Shown: positions 17,480 to 25,944 of the stretch, piece by piece
Layout: every line of letters begins with the position of its first letter
Position numbering within the stretch: position 1 is the first letter of the stretch
The notes under the pieces: generated by a model
Seen by the model: the letters and a program-made list of their open reading frames with translations, nothing else
Told to the model about the DNA's origin: nothing
Database searches by the model: none
Position numbers and translations under genes: made by a program
Source: Sulfobacillus thermosulfidooxidans
GTDB lineage: Bacteria; Bacillota; Sulfobacillia; Sulfobacillales; Sulfobacillaceae
Direction of reading: 5' to 3'
DNA length: 64,000 nucleotides
NCBI RefSeq assembly: GCF_001280565.1
Contig: NZ_LGRO01000002.1
Span: 248,001 to 312,000 of the forward strand

Positions 17480-18742
17480 ATGGGCAAACCACATGTTGTG
17501 GTTCTTGGTGCGAACTTTGCCGGTTTAGGTGCCGCGCAAAAGATTCGTGAATTCGCCAAAGACACCGTGGACATCACAGTAATCGACCGCAAACCGTATT
17601 TACTGTTTGTCCCCAATATCCCCTATGAAGTTTTTGAAAACCGCAATCCCATGCTTTCCCTACACATGCCCGTTGTCGATGCATTACATGAAGATAACAT
17701 ACGCTTCATTCAAGGTGAAGTCAAAGCCTTGGATCCAGATGCACAAACGGTGGAATTTGTTCCGACGGAGCGCGTCGGTGCAGCCGTTGAAAAAATACAC
17801 TACGATTATGTAGTCGTAGCTATCGGAGCCCGTTTAGCGTATGATAAAATTGAAGGTTTTGCTGAATATGGACATACCGTCAGTGACACCTTCTACGGGG
17901 AAAAGCTACGCTTATTCTTACAGAATGAATACAAAGGAGGCCCGGTCGCAGTCGGATCGGCCCGTTTTCACCAAGGCACTATGACCAAAGACCTCGTCCC
18001 CACGGCTGAAGCCGCCTGTGAAGGACCGCCTGTGGAAGTCATGCTGTCCTTTGGACACTGGTTGCAAAGCCATGGTCTTGGAGGCCCTGAAAAGATTACG
18101 GTATTTACGCCGGCCGAAATCATTGCGGAAGATGCCGGTGTCGGAATTGTTAACGCTCTCTTAGGCATTGCCAGCTCCATGGGTTATCACTACATGAACA
18201 ATACCAAAGACATCAAACGCATTACTAAAGATGGTATTGAATTTGAAAATGGGCAATCGCTTGAAGCCGAACTCAAGATTATCTTCCCTGACTGGCAAGC
18301 TCATGACTTCATGCGTGGATTACCCATTTCTGACGACCAAGGCTTCGTGTTAACCGACATGACCACGAGAAATCCGAAATACCGCAACGTTTTTGCGTGT
18401 GGTGATGCCGCAGCGGTAACAGTGCCGAAGTTAGGAATCCTTGCCCACATGGGTGCAGAAACCGTTGGTAAGCAAATTGCCATGGATATGGGTCGCATGT
18501 CTCCTGAAAAAGCCAATGTCCCGATGCACTTTGTTGTGAACTGCATTGGTGATATGGGTGGTAACCAGGCCTTTGCTATCAACTCTGACACCTGGTATGG
18601 CGGCACCAAGTCTAGCTTAAAGATGGGACATATCCCATTCTTAATGAAGATGCAGTACAAAGAGATGTTCTTCCGTACCAAAGGCAAAGTGCCTGACTGG
18701 GGAATTCCTGCGGCAGACTTCTTGATTCAAAAACTCAGCTAA
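17480..18742 (+). CDS. sqr: Sulfide:quinone oxidoreductase-like flavoprotein (copy 1)
   Basis: 420-residue FAD enzyme of the SQR/NDH-2 family. N-terminal Rossmann FAD motif VVLGANFAGLGAA, second dinucleotide region around residue 165-240, and the FAD-closing motif VFACGDAAAV (Cys307). Cys180 (EAACEGPP) and Cys355 (VVNCIGDMG) correspond in position to the two redox-active cysteines of sulfide:quinone reductases. The C-terminus (MFFRTKGKVPDWGIP) could be the amphipathic membrane anchor. It would pass electrons from sulfide to quinone at the inner face of the membrane. AAGGAGG before the ATG. Followed by a helical-repeat gene. A close paralog is at 48293-49558. The catalytic role is inferred. 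Confidence 0.85.
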   Translation: MGKPHVVVLGANFAGLGAAQKIREFAKDTVDITVIDRKPYLLFVPNIPYEVFENRNPMLSLHMPVVDALHEDNIRFIQGEVKALDPDAQTVEFVPTERVGAAVEKIHYDYVVVAIGARLAYDKIEGFAEYGHTVSDTFYGEKLRLFLQNEYKGGPVAVGSARFHQGTMTKDLVPTAEAACEGPPVEVMLSFGHWLQSHGLGGPEKITVFTPAEIIAEDAGVGIVNALLGIASSMGYHYMNNTKDIKRITKDGIEFENGQSLEAELKIIFPDWQAHDFMRGLPISDDQGFVLTDMTTRNPKYRNVFACGDAAAVTVPKLGILAHMGAETVGKQIAMDMGRMSPEKANVPMHFVVNCIGDMGGNQAFAINSDTWYGGTKSSLKMGHIPFLMKMQYKEMFFRTKGKVPDWGIPAADFLIQKLS

Positions 18743-18774
18743 GCAGTAAAATTTGGAAATAAGGAGCGCTTGCG

Positions 18775-19977
18775 ATGGCCGTAAATAAAGTGGCGAACGA
18801 AAATGAGACTCCCAAGCCCATTGAACTGACGCCAGAACAATGGCAGGGTTTAGCACGCCTCGGCGAGCTCATCCAAGCCGTCGACCAAGGCCTTAAAACA
18901 GGCCTTGGTTCCGCTCTTACCGAAAATGTCTTGACGCTGAGTCAGACTCTCCCATCCGACTTGCCTCAATCCCTTAAGGCCGCGGCGGAGACGTTAACCA
19001 CACTTCACCGCTCCGGCCTCCTTCAGCAACTGGACATGTTATTACAACTCGCCAGCCAAGTTCCGGAATTTTGGCAGGAAGTTGTTCCCGAAAAACTTTT
19101 GAACGTTGCTGAAGATGTGAGTCAAGTTGATTTCAAGGGAGTCTTGTCCTTAGGCGAAGAAGCGAGTAAGACACGAGCCCTCAGTGCGATGATTGCGCTC
19201 TTGCGCTATGTGACCCAAGAAGCTCCTCCAGACTTTTTGGGACAAGTAACGGAGTTCGTCAATCAAACCGCACCGATTTTGAACAATCCAGATTTGCTTA
19301 AGGTACTGCCAAATTACATCGATCTGCTTGTCCAGCTTCAAAAGAGCGGCCTGTTAGATCGTGTCATGGACGTGGTCACGTATTATCAAGGGCTAGCCCC
19401 CTTGCTGAATCTCGGACCCGTCATTCAAAGCGTGTTAGAGTACCTGAATTCTAGCAATTTGGTTGAAAACGTGAAGCAAATTCGCCCGGACAATTTGGCG
19501 TTATTAGCTGCGGAAGCCAGCGATCCAGATACCACGGCAGTATTAGCCGATGCTTTACGACTGGCCAGATTATTGCGAAACAGTGATATTACAGCAGAAT
19601 TCACGAGTGACTTTGTCAAGATATCGGGCATTATCTTTGATCGCGAATTTTTAGATACATTGCCTGATTTGCTTGATACCGCTGTATTATTGCGCAAAAC
19701 CGGCCTCTTAAAGTCTCTGCAGCGGGTATTGGTCGCTTATCCCAATCTGGCAGCCTTGCCGTGGAATGATTATATTGCCAGTGCTGTCAACACAGCTAAT
19801 AAATTCGATATCGCAGACATTCTCAAAAAAGTCAAGGAAGCATCGCAAGAGGCAGAAACGAAGTCTGCCCATCTTGGCGGTCTCGGCGGTTTGATGCGGC
19901 TCATGAAGGATAAAGAGGTTCAAAAATTGATGCAGTTTGCCGTGAGTTTAGGTAGCAAATTTTTGCCGACTAAATAA
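18775..19977 (+). CDS. Helical-repeat protein, DUF1641-like
   Basis: 400 residues, almost wholly helical and without membrane segments. It contains at least three spaced copies of a motif of the form (R/K)(S/T)GLL followed by hydrophobic helix: LHRSGLLQQLDMLLQL near residue 84, LQKSGLLDRVMDVV near 186 and LRKTGLLKSLQRVL near 310. This resembles DUF1641 proteins, which are often encoded beside SQR-like or formate dehydrogenase genes. It lies 32 bases after the SQR-like gene with its own ribosome site (AAGGAG), so a structural or docking role for the flavoprotein is a reasonable inference. No catalytic residues are visible. Confidence 0.7.
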   Translation: MAVNKVANENETPKPIELTPEQWQGLARLGELIQAVDQGLKTGLGSALTENVLTLSQTLPSDLPQSLKAAAETLTTLHRSGLLQQLDMLLQLASQVPEFWQEVVPEKLLNVAEDVSQVDFKGVLSLGEEASKTRALSAMIALLRYVTQEAPPDFLGQVTEFVNQTAPILNNPDLLKVLPNYIDLLVQLQKSGLLDRVMDVVTYYQGLAPLLNLGPVIQSVLEYLNSSNLVENVKQIRPDNLALLAAEASDPDTTAVLADALRLARLLRNSDITAEFTSDFVKISGIIFDREFLDTLPDLLDTAVLLRKTGLLKSLQRVLVAYPNLAALPWNDYIASAVNTANKFDIADILKKVKEASQEAETKSAHLGGLGGLMRLMKDKEVQKLMQFAVSLGSKFLPTK

Positions 19978-19995
19978 CACAACTATACCGCATAT

Positions 19996-20026
19996 CCAGC
20001 CCAGTTCTTCTGGGCTGGTTTTTTTC
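19996..20026 (+). terminator. Terminator of the SQR/DUF1641 operon
   Basis: Nine-bp perfect stem CCAGCCCAG/CTGGGCTGG with a 5-base loop, followed by seven T residues, 19 bases after the stop codon. Confidence 0.93.
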
Positions 20027-20122
20027 TACCTAAAATTGGCATGCCCAATTCGAGAGAAAAACGGGTAAAGAGCCCAATGCCCGGTAATAATACCTCCATG
20101 TTAGAGAGACGGAGGTGAAAAA

Positions 20123-20341
20123 ATGGCGCGTGGAAGCAACACTGGTAACCGCGCACTCGTGCAAGGCGCCGCCAGGGCGTTGGATCAATTTAAGTACGAA
20201 GTGGCCCGGGAACTCGGCTTGCAAGGAGTCGAAGACGGTTATTGGGGAGACATTCCCTCTCGGCAATGTGGTGCAGTAGGAGGCCACATGGTGCGCAAGA
20301 TGATCGAAATGGCCGAACAGCAAATGGCCGGACGGCGGTAA
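20123..20341 (+). CDS. Alpha/beta-type small acid-soluble spore protein
   Basis: 72 residues matching the SASP family: RALVQGAARALDQFKYEVA followed by RELGL (region of the GPR protease cleavage site), then SRQCGAVGGHMVRKMIEMAEQQM, which matches the conserved DNA-binding helix SR..G..GG...K.. . These proteins coat DNA in dormant spores and protect it. The unusual point is a Cys in SRQCGAVGG where Asn is normal. Strong ribosome site (CGGAGGTG), own terminator. Direct evidence that the organism sporulates or descends from a sporulator. Confidence 0.95.
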   Translation: MARGSNTGNRALVQGAARALDQFKYEVARELGLQGVEDGYWGDIPSRQCGAVGGHMVRKMIEMAEQQMAGRR

Positions 20342-20371
20342 ACGCTACCCGATCTCTTATATGGAATTCAT

Positions 20372-20404
20372 GGGCCTCCTCCTGATATGAGGAGGTCCCT
20401 TTTC
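20372..20404 (+). terminator. Terminator of the spore protein gene
   Basis: Hairpin GGGCCTCCTC / GAGGAGGTCCC around a 7-base loop with a TTTT-containing tail. The A-poor opposite side makes it mainly plus-directed. Confidence 0.85.
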
Positions 20405-20426
20405 CTTTTTTGATTTAAGCTGCAAG

Positions 20427-21440
20427 TTAAATGTCTAGGACAATTTTCCCAAATAAACCATGAGATTCCATTCGCCGGTGCGCCTCACTCGCATCTGCCA
20501 GCGCAAAGGTTTGGTCGATCACCGGAACCAATGCTCCGCGCGCAAAAAGCGGGAGAATCCGCGGTAAAATCGCAGAGGAGCCCATGTAAGCTCCCAAAAT
20601 TGTAAGTCGTCGCCGGAAAATTTGGCCGAGTTCGACTTGCACCTTACCTCCACTCGTACTCCCGACAGAAATCACCGTGCCACCACGCCGCACCATCTCT
20701 AGAGACTGCGAAAAGCTTGCTTGCCCTAAGGAATCTACGACAATGTCTGCCCCTTTGGACTGGGTCATTGTCAACACCTCCGGACTAATGGGAAGAGCCC
20801 CATCCCAAACGATAACATCCGAGGCGCCCAGTTGTTTTAAGCGTTCCACAAACGTCTGGGACCGTACCACGGCTATGACCCGCATGGCACGTAAGCGAGC
20901 CAGTTGAAGAGTCGCAAGACCTAAACCCCCATTGGCCCCCCAGATCACAATGGTTTGTCCCGGTGTCGCTTGCGCACGCGTCAAAAAGTCTTCCGCTGTT
21001 ACAAAAGGGATACCGATTGACGCAGCCTCAATAAACGTCAAGCCGCTGGGCATTGGCACCACATTTTGCACCGGCACCACAATTTGCTCTGCATAGGTTC
21101 CATCCAGGATACGATAATGCGGACAACTATTTTGCTGGCCGGAGAGGCAAAATACACATCGACCACAACTGAGACCCGGATTAATCACCACTTTTTGACC
21201 GACTGCATAATCACGGGCGCCAGGCCCTAATGCATCAATCTCACCGGCTCCGTCTGATCCGGGAATCAAAGGCTCGGGAAAGGCGCCAAAAGCTCCTTGG
21301 CGAACCCAAATGTCCCGGTGATTAACTCCCGCTGCCCGTAGACGGACACGCACTTCTCCAGGACCCGGCTCTGGATTGGCAACGTCTTCATAAACTAAGA
21401 CCGACGGGTCACCTGGCTGATGTATTCGAATGGCATGCAC
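20427..21440 (-). CDS. Zinc-type MDR alcohol dehydrogenase / quinone oxidoreductase
   Basis: 337 residues. The N-terminal GroES-like domain has GVNHRDIWVRQG and GSDGAGEID, plus the structural-zinc Cys cluster CGRCVFC...SC at about residues 92-106. The Rossmann domain has GANGGLGLATLQLA. NAD(P)H-dependent oxidoreductase; substrate unknown. The catalytic Cys of classical zinc ADHs (CHTD) is replaced by NHRD, so the catalytic zinc site is altered and a quinone-reductase-like activity is possible. GTG start with AGGAGG 8 bases upstream. Confidence 0.88.
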   Translation of the reverse strand: MHAIRIHQPGDPSVLVYEDVANPEPGPGEVRVRLRAAGVNHRDIWVRQGAFGAFPEPLIPGSDGAGEIDALGPGARDYAVGQKVVINPGLSCGRCVFCLSGQQNSCPHYRILDGTYAEQIVVPVQNVVPMPSGLTFIEAASIGIPFVTAEDFLTRAQATPGQTIVIWGANGGLGLATLQLARLRAMRVIAVVRSQTFVERLKQLGASDVIVWDGALPISPEVLTMTQSKGADIVVDSLGQASFSQSLEMVRRGGTVISVGSTSGGKVQVELGQIFRRRLTILGAYMGSSAILPRILPLFARGALVPVIDQTFALADASEAHRRMESHGLFGKIVLDI

Positions 21441-21490
21441 AATAATATCCTCCTAAGTTCTCGCATTCTCTTTCACAATGTCCTATCATA

Positions 21491-22855
21491 TCATGATTGA
21501 TACTGAGCCCATTTCAATGACCAGGCTAAGCGTCTGGTTTCTTGCCACAACGGGTAAGGATGAAAATCTGGCGGAAAGATCGGCCAATCCCAATGAAGAT
21601 CTCTGGGTTCTTTTACGTAATCTAAAAAGGTTAAAGGCAACGATGCTGCTCCCCATGGGGTGCCGAAGTGGTAAATCGCCGAAGCCGCCCACTCTTCAAT
21701 CGGTAAATCTCTTGCTGTCCTGACAAGAGCAGGCAGTCTACCCGTTTTGAGAACTTGACCCACAATTTCGTGGGCACTATGCCGAAGTAGCTCCTCGCCA
21801 AGGGATTCCATCGCTTGTCCATTAAACAGTCTTTGAGAACCCCATTGTAGGGGAGCTTTCACTCGTGGCAACCTCTGCCCAGGGGTCGCGCCTGTCATCA
21901 GTAAGGCTAAGGCCACAACCATATCCGCCGCACTGTAACTTTGACCATGAAGGATGGCAGGACCCAATCCATAACGCGTGATCATCGTTAAAAGTGTTTG
22001 TGAGTCAAACAATGCGGGGGATGTGAGCGGTTGAATACGGCCGCTTAACGACGCAACATCAATCCATTCAACACTGGCAATATGGCGAATATGCCGAATA
22101 TATTGCCGGAATCCTTCATAGGCCTCATGACGGTCCTGGACACAGCGCAGGGGGGCTTTACGCAACGTGGCATTGGTCGCCCCCAATTCAAAATTCACGG
22201 CATCCCAAAACTTGGTCGTAACCAATTCGGTAGGATGAATCATGATCATAAACGCGTCTTGCGGCGCAAAATTCTGTGGCGCTTGTTCGATTAAATGTAT
22301 TGCCTCATCTAAATTGTCCGGTAACTTCAATGCAAAAGGTTTAGGATTTAGGACCGGTAATGACCAATGGACAATATCTTCTATCCACATGGGTTGGCTA
22401 GCAGTATCTAAGTAACTATTCCAGCTGTCACTAAAAAATATCGGCATGTTAAGCTGGGATAGGGCATCCACTGCTTGAGGAACCCAATTACCGCCGGGTT
22501 GTGTGAAATATAGCGGAGATTTGATAAGATCCTTAACCATATTAATTCCCACCTGTTCCCGGGCAATAAACCGAGCCACACCATCCGCGTAATCGAGTTC
22601 GGCCATTTCCTCGGCAATGGTGGGATGCTCGCTGTGACTCGTTGAGTGAAATCCCAAGGCGTGTTTTTGTGCCAACCGCTCTAAGGTTTTCGTTTGATGA
22701 TGCGCAAACAGACTTTGTGCTTTTTTTCCGACAATGCCATAACTAGCGGGCATTTGATATTCATCCATAACGTCCAACACAAATGCCAAGGCTTCGTCCG
22801 ATTCCTCCGTTACAAAATCTTCAATATCAAATCGTATTAAGCCATAGAGGGTCAT
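21491..22855 (-). CDS. Polysaccharide deacetylase-like (NodB-homology) protein
   Basis: About 454 residues from ATG 22855, which overlaps the stop of the preceding glycosyltransferase gene (ATGA) and has AAAGGATG upstream. The N-terminal domain resembles NodB-type deacetylases: RFDIEDF (Asp pair), GFHSTSHSEHPT (HSxxH metal motif) and FTQPGGNW (equivalent of RxPxG). The roughly 200-residue C-terminal part is unlike anything I recognise. With the adjacent GT4 enzyme it may modify a surface glycan or sugar-linked metabolite. No signal peptide is visible, which would place it in the cytoplasm. Confidence 0.7.
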   Translation of the reverse strand: MTLYGLIRFDIEDFVTEESDEALAFVLDVMDEYQMPASYGIVGKKAQSLFAHHQTKTLERLAQKHALGFHSTSHSEHPTIAEEMAELDYADGVARFIAREQVGINMVKDLIKSPLYFTQPGGNWVPQAVDALSQLNMPIFFSDSWNSYLDTASQPMWIEDIVHWSLPVLNPKPFALKLPDNLDEAIHLIEQAPQNFAPQDAFMIMIHPTELVTTKFWDAVNFELGATNATLRKAPLRCVQDRHEAYEGFRQYIRHIRHIASVEWIDVASLSGRIQPLTSPALFDSQTLLTMITRYGLGPAILHGQSYSAADMVVALALLMTGATPGQRLPRVKAPLQWGSQRLFNGQAMESLGEELLRHSAHEIVGQVLKTGRLPALVRTARDLPIEEWAASAIYHFGTPWGAASLPLTFLDYVKEPRDLHWDWPIFPPDFHPYPLWQETRRLAWSLKWAQYQS

Positions 22856-23859
22856 ACGCCGCATCCTTTCGAACACATCGACCAGGCTATTTGACGATAT
22901 ATCATGGCATAAGCCTGTGCCTCCTGAGTGGGCAAATGTCTGGATAAAATTCGCATACGGGCATTTTTACGAATACAGTCGGCGTCTTTGGAATGATTGA
23001 GGGCATAACGGAACGCCTCAATCAATTCTTCCGGTGTGTCAAAGAGCAGGCCCGTTTTCCCATTTTCAATGAGATACCGGTTTCCATGAATATTGCTTGC
23101 TACAATCAATGCACCACAACTCATGGCCTCCATGAGCGCATTGGAGACGCCCTCGATCTGCGAGGTGTTCAAGACTATGGTGGCCCGTTGGTACCATTGT
23201 CCCATCTGATCTTTCGGAACTTCGCCAATGACATGCACCCACGGTTTATCGTGGGCGGCTTGCCAAACTCGTTCCCATTCTTTCCAATCTCGCACTGGCC
23301 CTAATATCGCCAGCTGAAAATCAGTCGCCAGCGTCTGGCGTGCCGTTTGGACAAGTTCGATCGCCCAGGCACTGCGTTTCACCGGACGAATTCCACCAGC
23401 AATAACGACCAACGGGGGCCCATCGCGCTTTTGGGACGAATCCGCGGGGCAAAAAATGGTTTCATCAACAGACGGAGGAATGACATGCACCCGATTCTCC
23501 CACTGAGGAGCATCCGCCAACAACCGTTTACGGGCGTTGGGCGTAAACACCACCTGATGGCGCAAGGATGAAAGCGTTTCGCGAATCGGCCCGGGATCTT
23601 TCGCCCAATCTCCCCATAAGTCGGTCCCTGTCCACGTGACCAAGATTTTTTCGGGTTCAATACCCTGGTTTAATAAGCGTTGCCCCACTTGCACTGCATT
23701 CCAGGCATGATACACGTCATAATCCCCAAGATGAGGATGAAATCGTTCGACCTGGGCGTCAATGCCTAAACGGTTGAGACCAAGTTTCAGTCGTTCCGCC
23801 GACACAAAATTCCCCCCCGTGGCCGGAGTATCAGGCGGTACAATTAAACCTATTTTCAC
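22852..23859 (-). CDS. GT4-family glycosyltransferase
   Basis: 335 residues, GT-B fold. The glycine-rich N-terminal start is KIGLIVPPDTPATGGN. The C-terminal half has the nucleotide-sugar signature VLNTSQIEGVSNALMEAMSCGALIVAS, with the Glu of the EX7E-like motif, and GKTGLLFDTPEEL. It transfers a sugar from a nucleotide or phosphate donor; acceptor unknown. GTG start with AAAGGA upstream. Translationally coupled to the deacetylase-like gene. Confidence 0.88.
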   Translation of the reverse strand: MKIGLIVPPDTPATGGNFVSAERLKLGLNRLGIDAQVERFHPHLGDYDVYHAWNAVQVGQRLLNQGIEPEKILVTWTGTDLWGDWAKDPGPIRETLSSLRHQVVFTPNARKRLLADAPQWENRVHVIPPSVDETIFCPADSSQKRDGPPLVVIAGGIRPVKRSAWAIELVQTARQTLATDFQLAILGPVRDWKEWERVWQAAHDKPWVHVIGEVPKDQMGQWYQRATIVLNTSQIEGVSNALMEAMSCGALIVASNIHGNRYLIENGKTGLLFDTPEELIEAFRYALNHSKDADCIRKNARMRILSRHLPTQEAQAYAMIYRQIAWSMCSKGCGV

Positions 23860-23883
23860 CGGGCTTCCGTCCTTTCTCGTCTG

Positions 23884-24237
23884 TTACCCAATGCGCGTAC
23901 CATTAGGTACCGGACCATCTACATTTAACAAGATGACATCCGTGTCACTGAGCATAGCGCCTAAAATGAGTACTTCGGACCTTACCCCTGCCACCTTTTT
24001 GGGAGGAAGATTTAACACGGCAACAACTTGTCTTCCCACCAAATCGCCAGGCTGATAACGCACGGTAAGTTGGGCCGAAGACTCTTTGATTCCGAGCGGC
24101 CCAAAATCAACAATGATATGATATGCAGGTTTTTTCGCTTTGGGATTGAGCTCAGCACGAAGAATGGTTCCCACATAGAGGCCGACTTGAAAAAATTGTT
24201 CTGGAGAAATTTGTTTTAACTCGTCGATGATCGTCAC
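23884..24237 (-). CDS. csaA: CsaA-like tRNA-binding protein
   Basis: 117-residue OB-fold tRNA-binding domain, very close to Bacillus CsaA: FFQVGLYVGTILRAE, GIKESSAQLTVRY, VGRQVVAVLNLPPKKVAG and NVDGPVPNGTRIG. The family is a dimer related to the C-terminal domain of MetRS and Trbp111; in Bacillus it is described as a chaperone linked to secretion. Start GTG 24237 aligns with the family but lacks a clear ribosome site. Confidence 0.92.
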   Translation of the reverse strand: MTIIDELKQISPEQFFQVGLYVGTILRAELNPKAKKPAYHIIVDFGPLGIKESSAQLTVRYQPGDLVGRQVVAVLNLPPKKVAGVRSEVLILGAMLSDTDVILLNVDGPVPNGTRIG

Positions 24238-24282
24238 CCCTATTGCATCGGCTTGTTCACGTCGTCCCCAATCTTAAAATTG

Positions 24283-25524
24283 TCAGCGGACATCGTGCGG
24301 AAAATATAATCGCCTTATCACTTGTTTCTCCCTGGCAATGGCATTGACGGGCTTAGAGAGTCTGGACATTTCAATCAATGCCTTCTTGTCATCATCCCAT
24401 AAAAACAGGGCACTGTCTTTATCCTCACTATTTTCGGCTCCTAAATAATAATCATAGTAAACTGTACCGGTTTCGTCGACCGCCAAATAATATGCCGGGT
24501 CATAGCCATGGGACTGCACCTGGGTCCTGAGTTTCTGGTAGGTGTCAATATCATGGTCGGGGTATTCAATATAAGTAAAAAGATGGCGGTTTAAAAATCG
24601 TCGGCATAGGTCTTTGAGAATGGGATCAGAACTGTCCTGCCAAACATTGAAAGCATTAAACAATACCGTATCATCTAAGGCAAAATAGCTGTCTAAACGA
24701 AGGGATTGCGTGAATAATTCAGCTAAAGCCGGATGAGGCATGGGCGGTGCTTGACCACAGGCAACGAGATCTTTGACCCGCTTTAAAATTGCTTTTAAAA
24801 TGACCTCAGCAGAGCGTGATACAGGATGGAAATAGACTTGCCAATACATAAAATATCGGGCAAGCAAATAGGCTTCGACCGTATGTAATCCCGAACGTTT
24901 TACCACAATCCTGCCGCCTAAAGGCCGCATCACACGGATAATGCGGGCTAAATCAAACTTGCCATAATCGACTCCCGTAAAAATCGAATCCCGCATCAAA
25001 TAGTCTAAACGATCCGCATCGAGCTGGCCACTCACCAACGAAACCACCAACTTTTGGGGATGCGTCTTATTAATGACGGAAGCTACTTGTGAAGGCAGTG
25101 CTGGGTCCATTTGTTCCAATACTTGATGCACTTCAGTTGTTGGTTCGAGAATAATACGCTCACTCCATACTTCATGCCGTAAGCCAATGACTTTTTCTAA
25201 GGCGTGGGAGAAGGGCGCATGTCCAATGTCATGCAGGAGTCCTGCCACCATGACCAGCTGATTATATTCAGTTGGCCATTCATAGGCATTGCGAGCAAAG
25301 GCTTGGACGATTTGTCTAATTACCTCATATACTCCTAAAGAATGCGAAAATCGACTGTGTTCACCGCCAGGGTAAGTAACATAGGATGTGCCCAATTGCC
25401 GGATGCGCCTTAAGCGCTGCATTTCTTTCGTATTAATCAAATCCCAAATCAAGGGATCATTCACATAAATATAGCCATGAACCGGATCTTTAAAGACTTT
25501 TTCCTCATCTAAAATTCTTTTCAC
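24283..25524 (-). CDS. HD-domain phosphohydrolase (YwfO-like)
   Basis: 413 residues. The N-terminal HD domain has KVFKDPVHGYIY, RLRRIRQLG, GGEHSRFSHSLGVY (first His), LLHDIGHAPFSHALE (HD metal pair), then RLDYLMRDSIFTG. This order is that of the dGTPase-like YwfO/COG1078 family, likely nucleotide triphosphate or nucleotide-signal hydrolases. The C-terminal roughly 150 residues are less conserved and rich in Tyr/Asp. Start GTG 25524. Confidence 0.88.
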   Translation of the reverse strand: MKRILDEEKVFKDPVHGYIYVNDPLIWDLINTKEMQRLRRIRQLGTSYVTYPGGEHSRFSHSLGVYEVIRQIVQAFARNAYEWPTEYNQLVMVAGLLHDIGHAPFSHALEKVIGLRHEVWSERIILEPTTEVHQVLEQMDPALPSQVASVINKTHPQKLVVSLVSGQLDADRLDYLMRDSIFTGVDYGKFDLARIIRVMRPLGGRIVVKRSGLHTVEAYLLARYFMYWQVYFHPVSRSAEVILKAILKRVKDLVACGQAPPMPHPALAELFTQSLRLDSYFALDDTVLFNAFNVWQDSSDPILKDLCRRFLNRHLFTYIEYPDHDIDTYQKLRTQVQSHGYDPAYYLAVDETGTVYYDYYLGAENSEDKDSALFLWDDDKKALIEMSRLSKPVNAIAREKQVIRRLYFPHDVR

Positions 25525-25576
25525 CCCCTATTGCCTGGCAATGGCCAAGTTCATGGATTCATCCCCTGCCACGGGG

Positions 25577-25810
25577 CTATTTTTTACGCCATTGACGAAG
25601 CAGCATCGCAATTGACATTCCGAGCCCTAATAAAATGAGAAACGCTCCAACATCTCCAAGGAAATGCGCCCAGGTTGCACTCACAATATGGGCAATCCCC
25701 ATCAAAATCAATCCCAGAGCAATCACAACGGATGATCGCGCCATTTTTCCCGCGGCACCCAGTGCTACACCTATGATCCCAACAATGACTTCTAACCAGC
25801 CTGGATTCAT
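25577..25810 (-). CDS. Small membrane protein
   Basis: 77 residues from ATG 25810, which has AAAGGGGGAA 5 bases upstream. Two to three hydrophobic segments (about residues 8-22, 27-45 and 50-70) and a basic C-terminus (RQWRKK), implying an inner-membrane protein with the C-terminus inside. No family recognised. It lies 52 bases upstream of the HD gene on the same strand. Confidence 0.6.
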   Translation of the reverse strand: MNPGWLEVIVGIIGVALGAAGKMARSSVVIALGLILMGIAHIVSATWAHFLGDVGAFLILLGLGMSIAMLLRQWRKK

Positions 25811-25944
25811 CAATCTTCCCCCTTTGATGGATATTCTACGAAATTTTTCTGGGATTCAGGAAAACATTAACGGAAGAAGGGTCTCACACCCTTCGAATCC
25901 GCTTCACATATCATGACCATGATTCGCTTGAGGAGCGTGATAGA

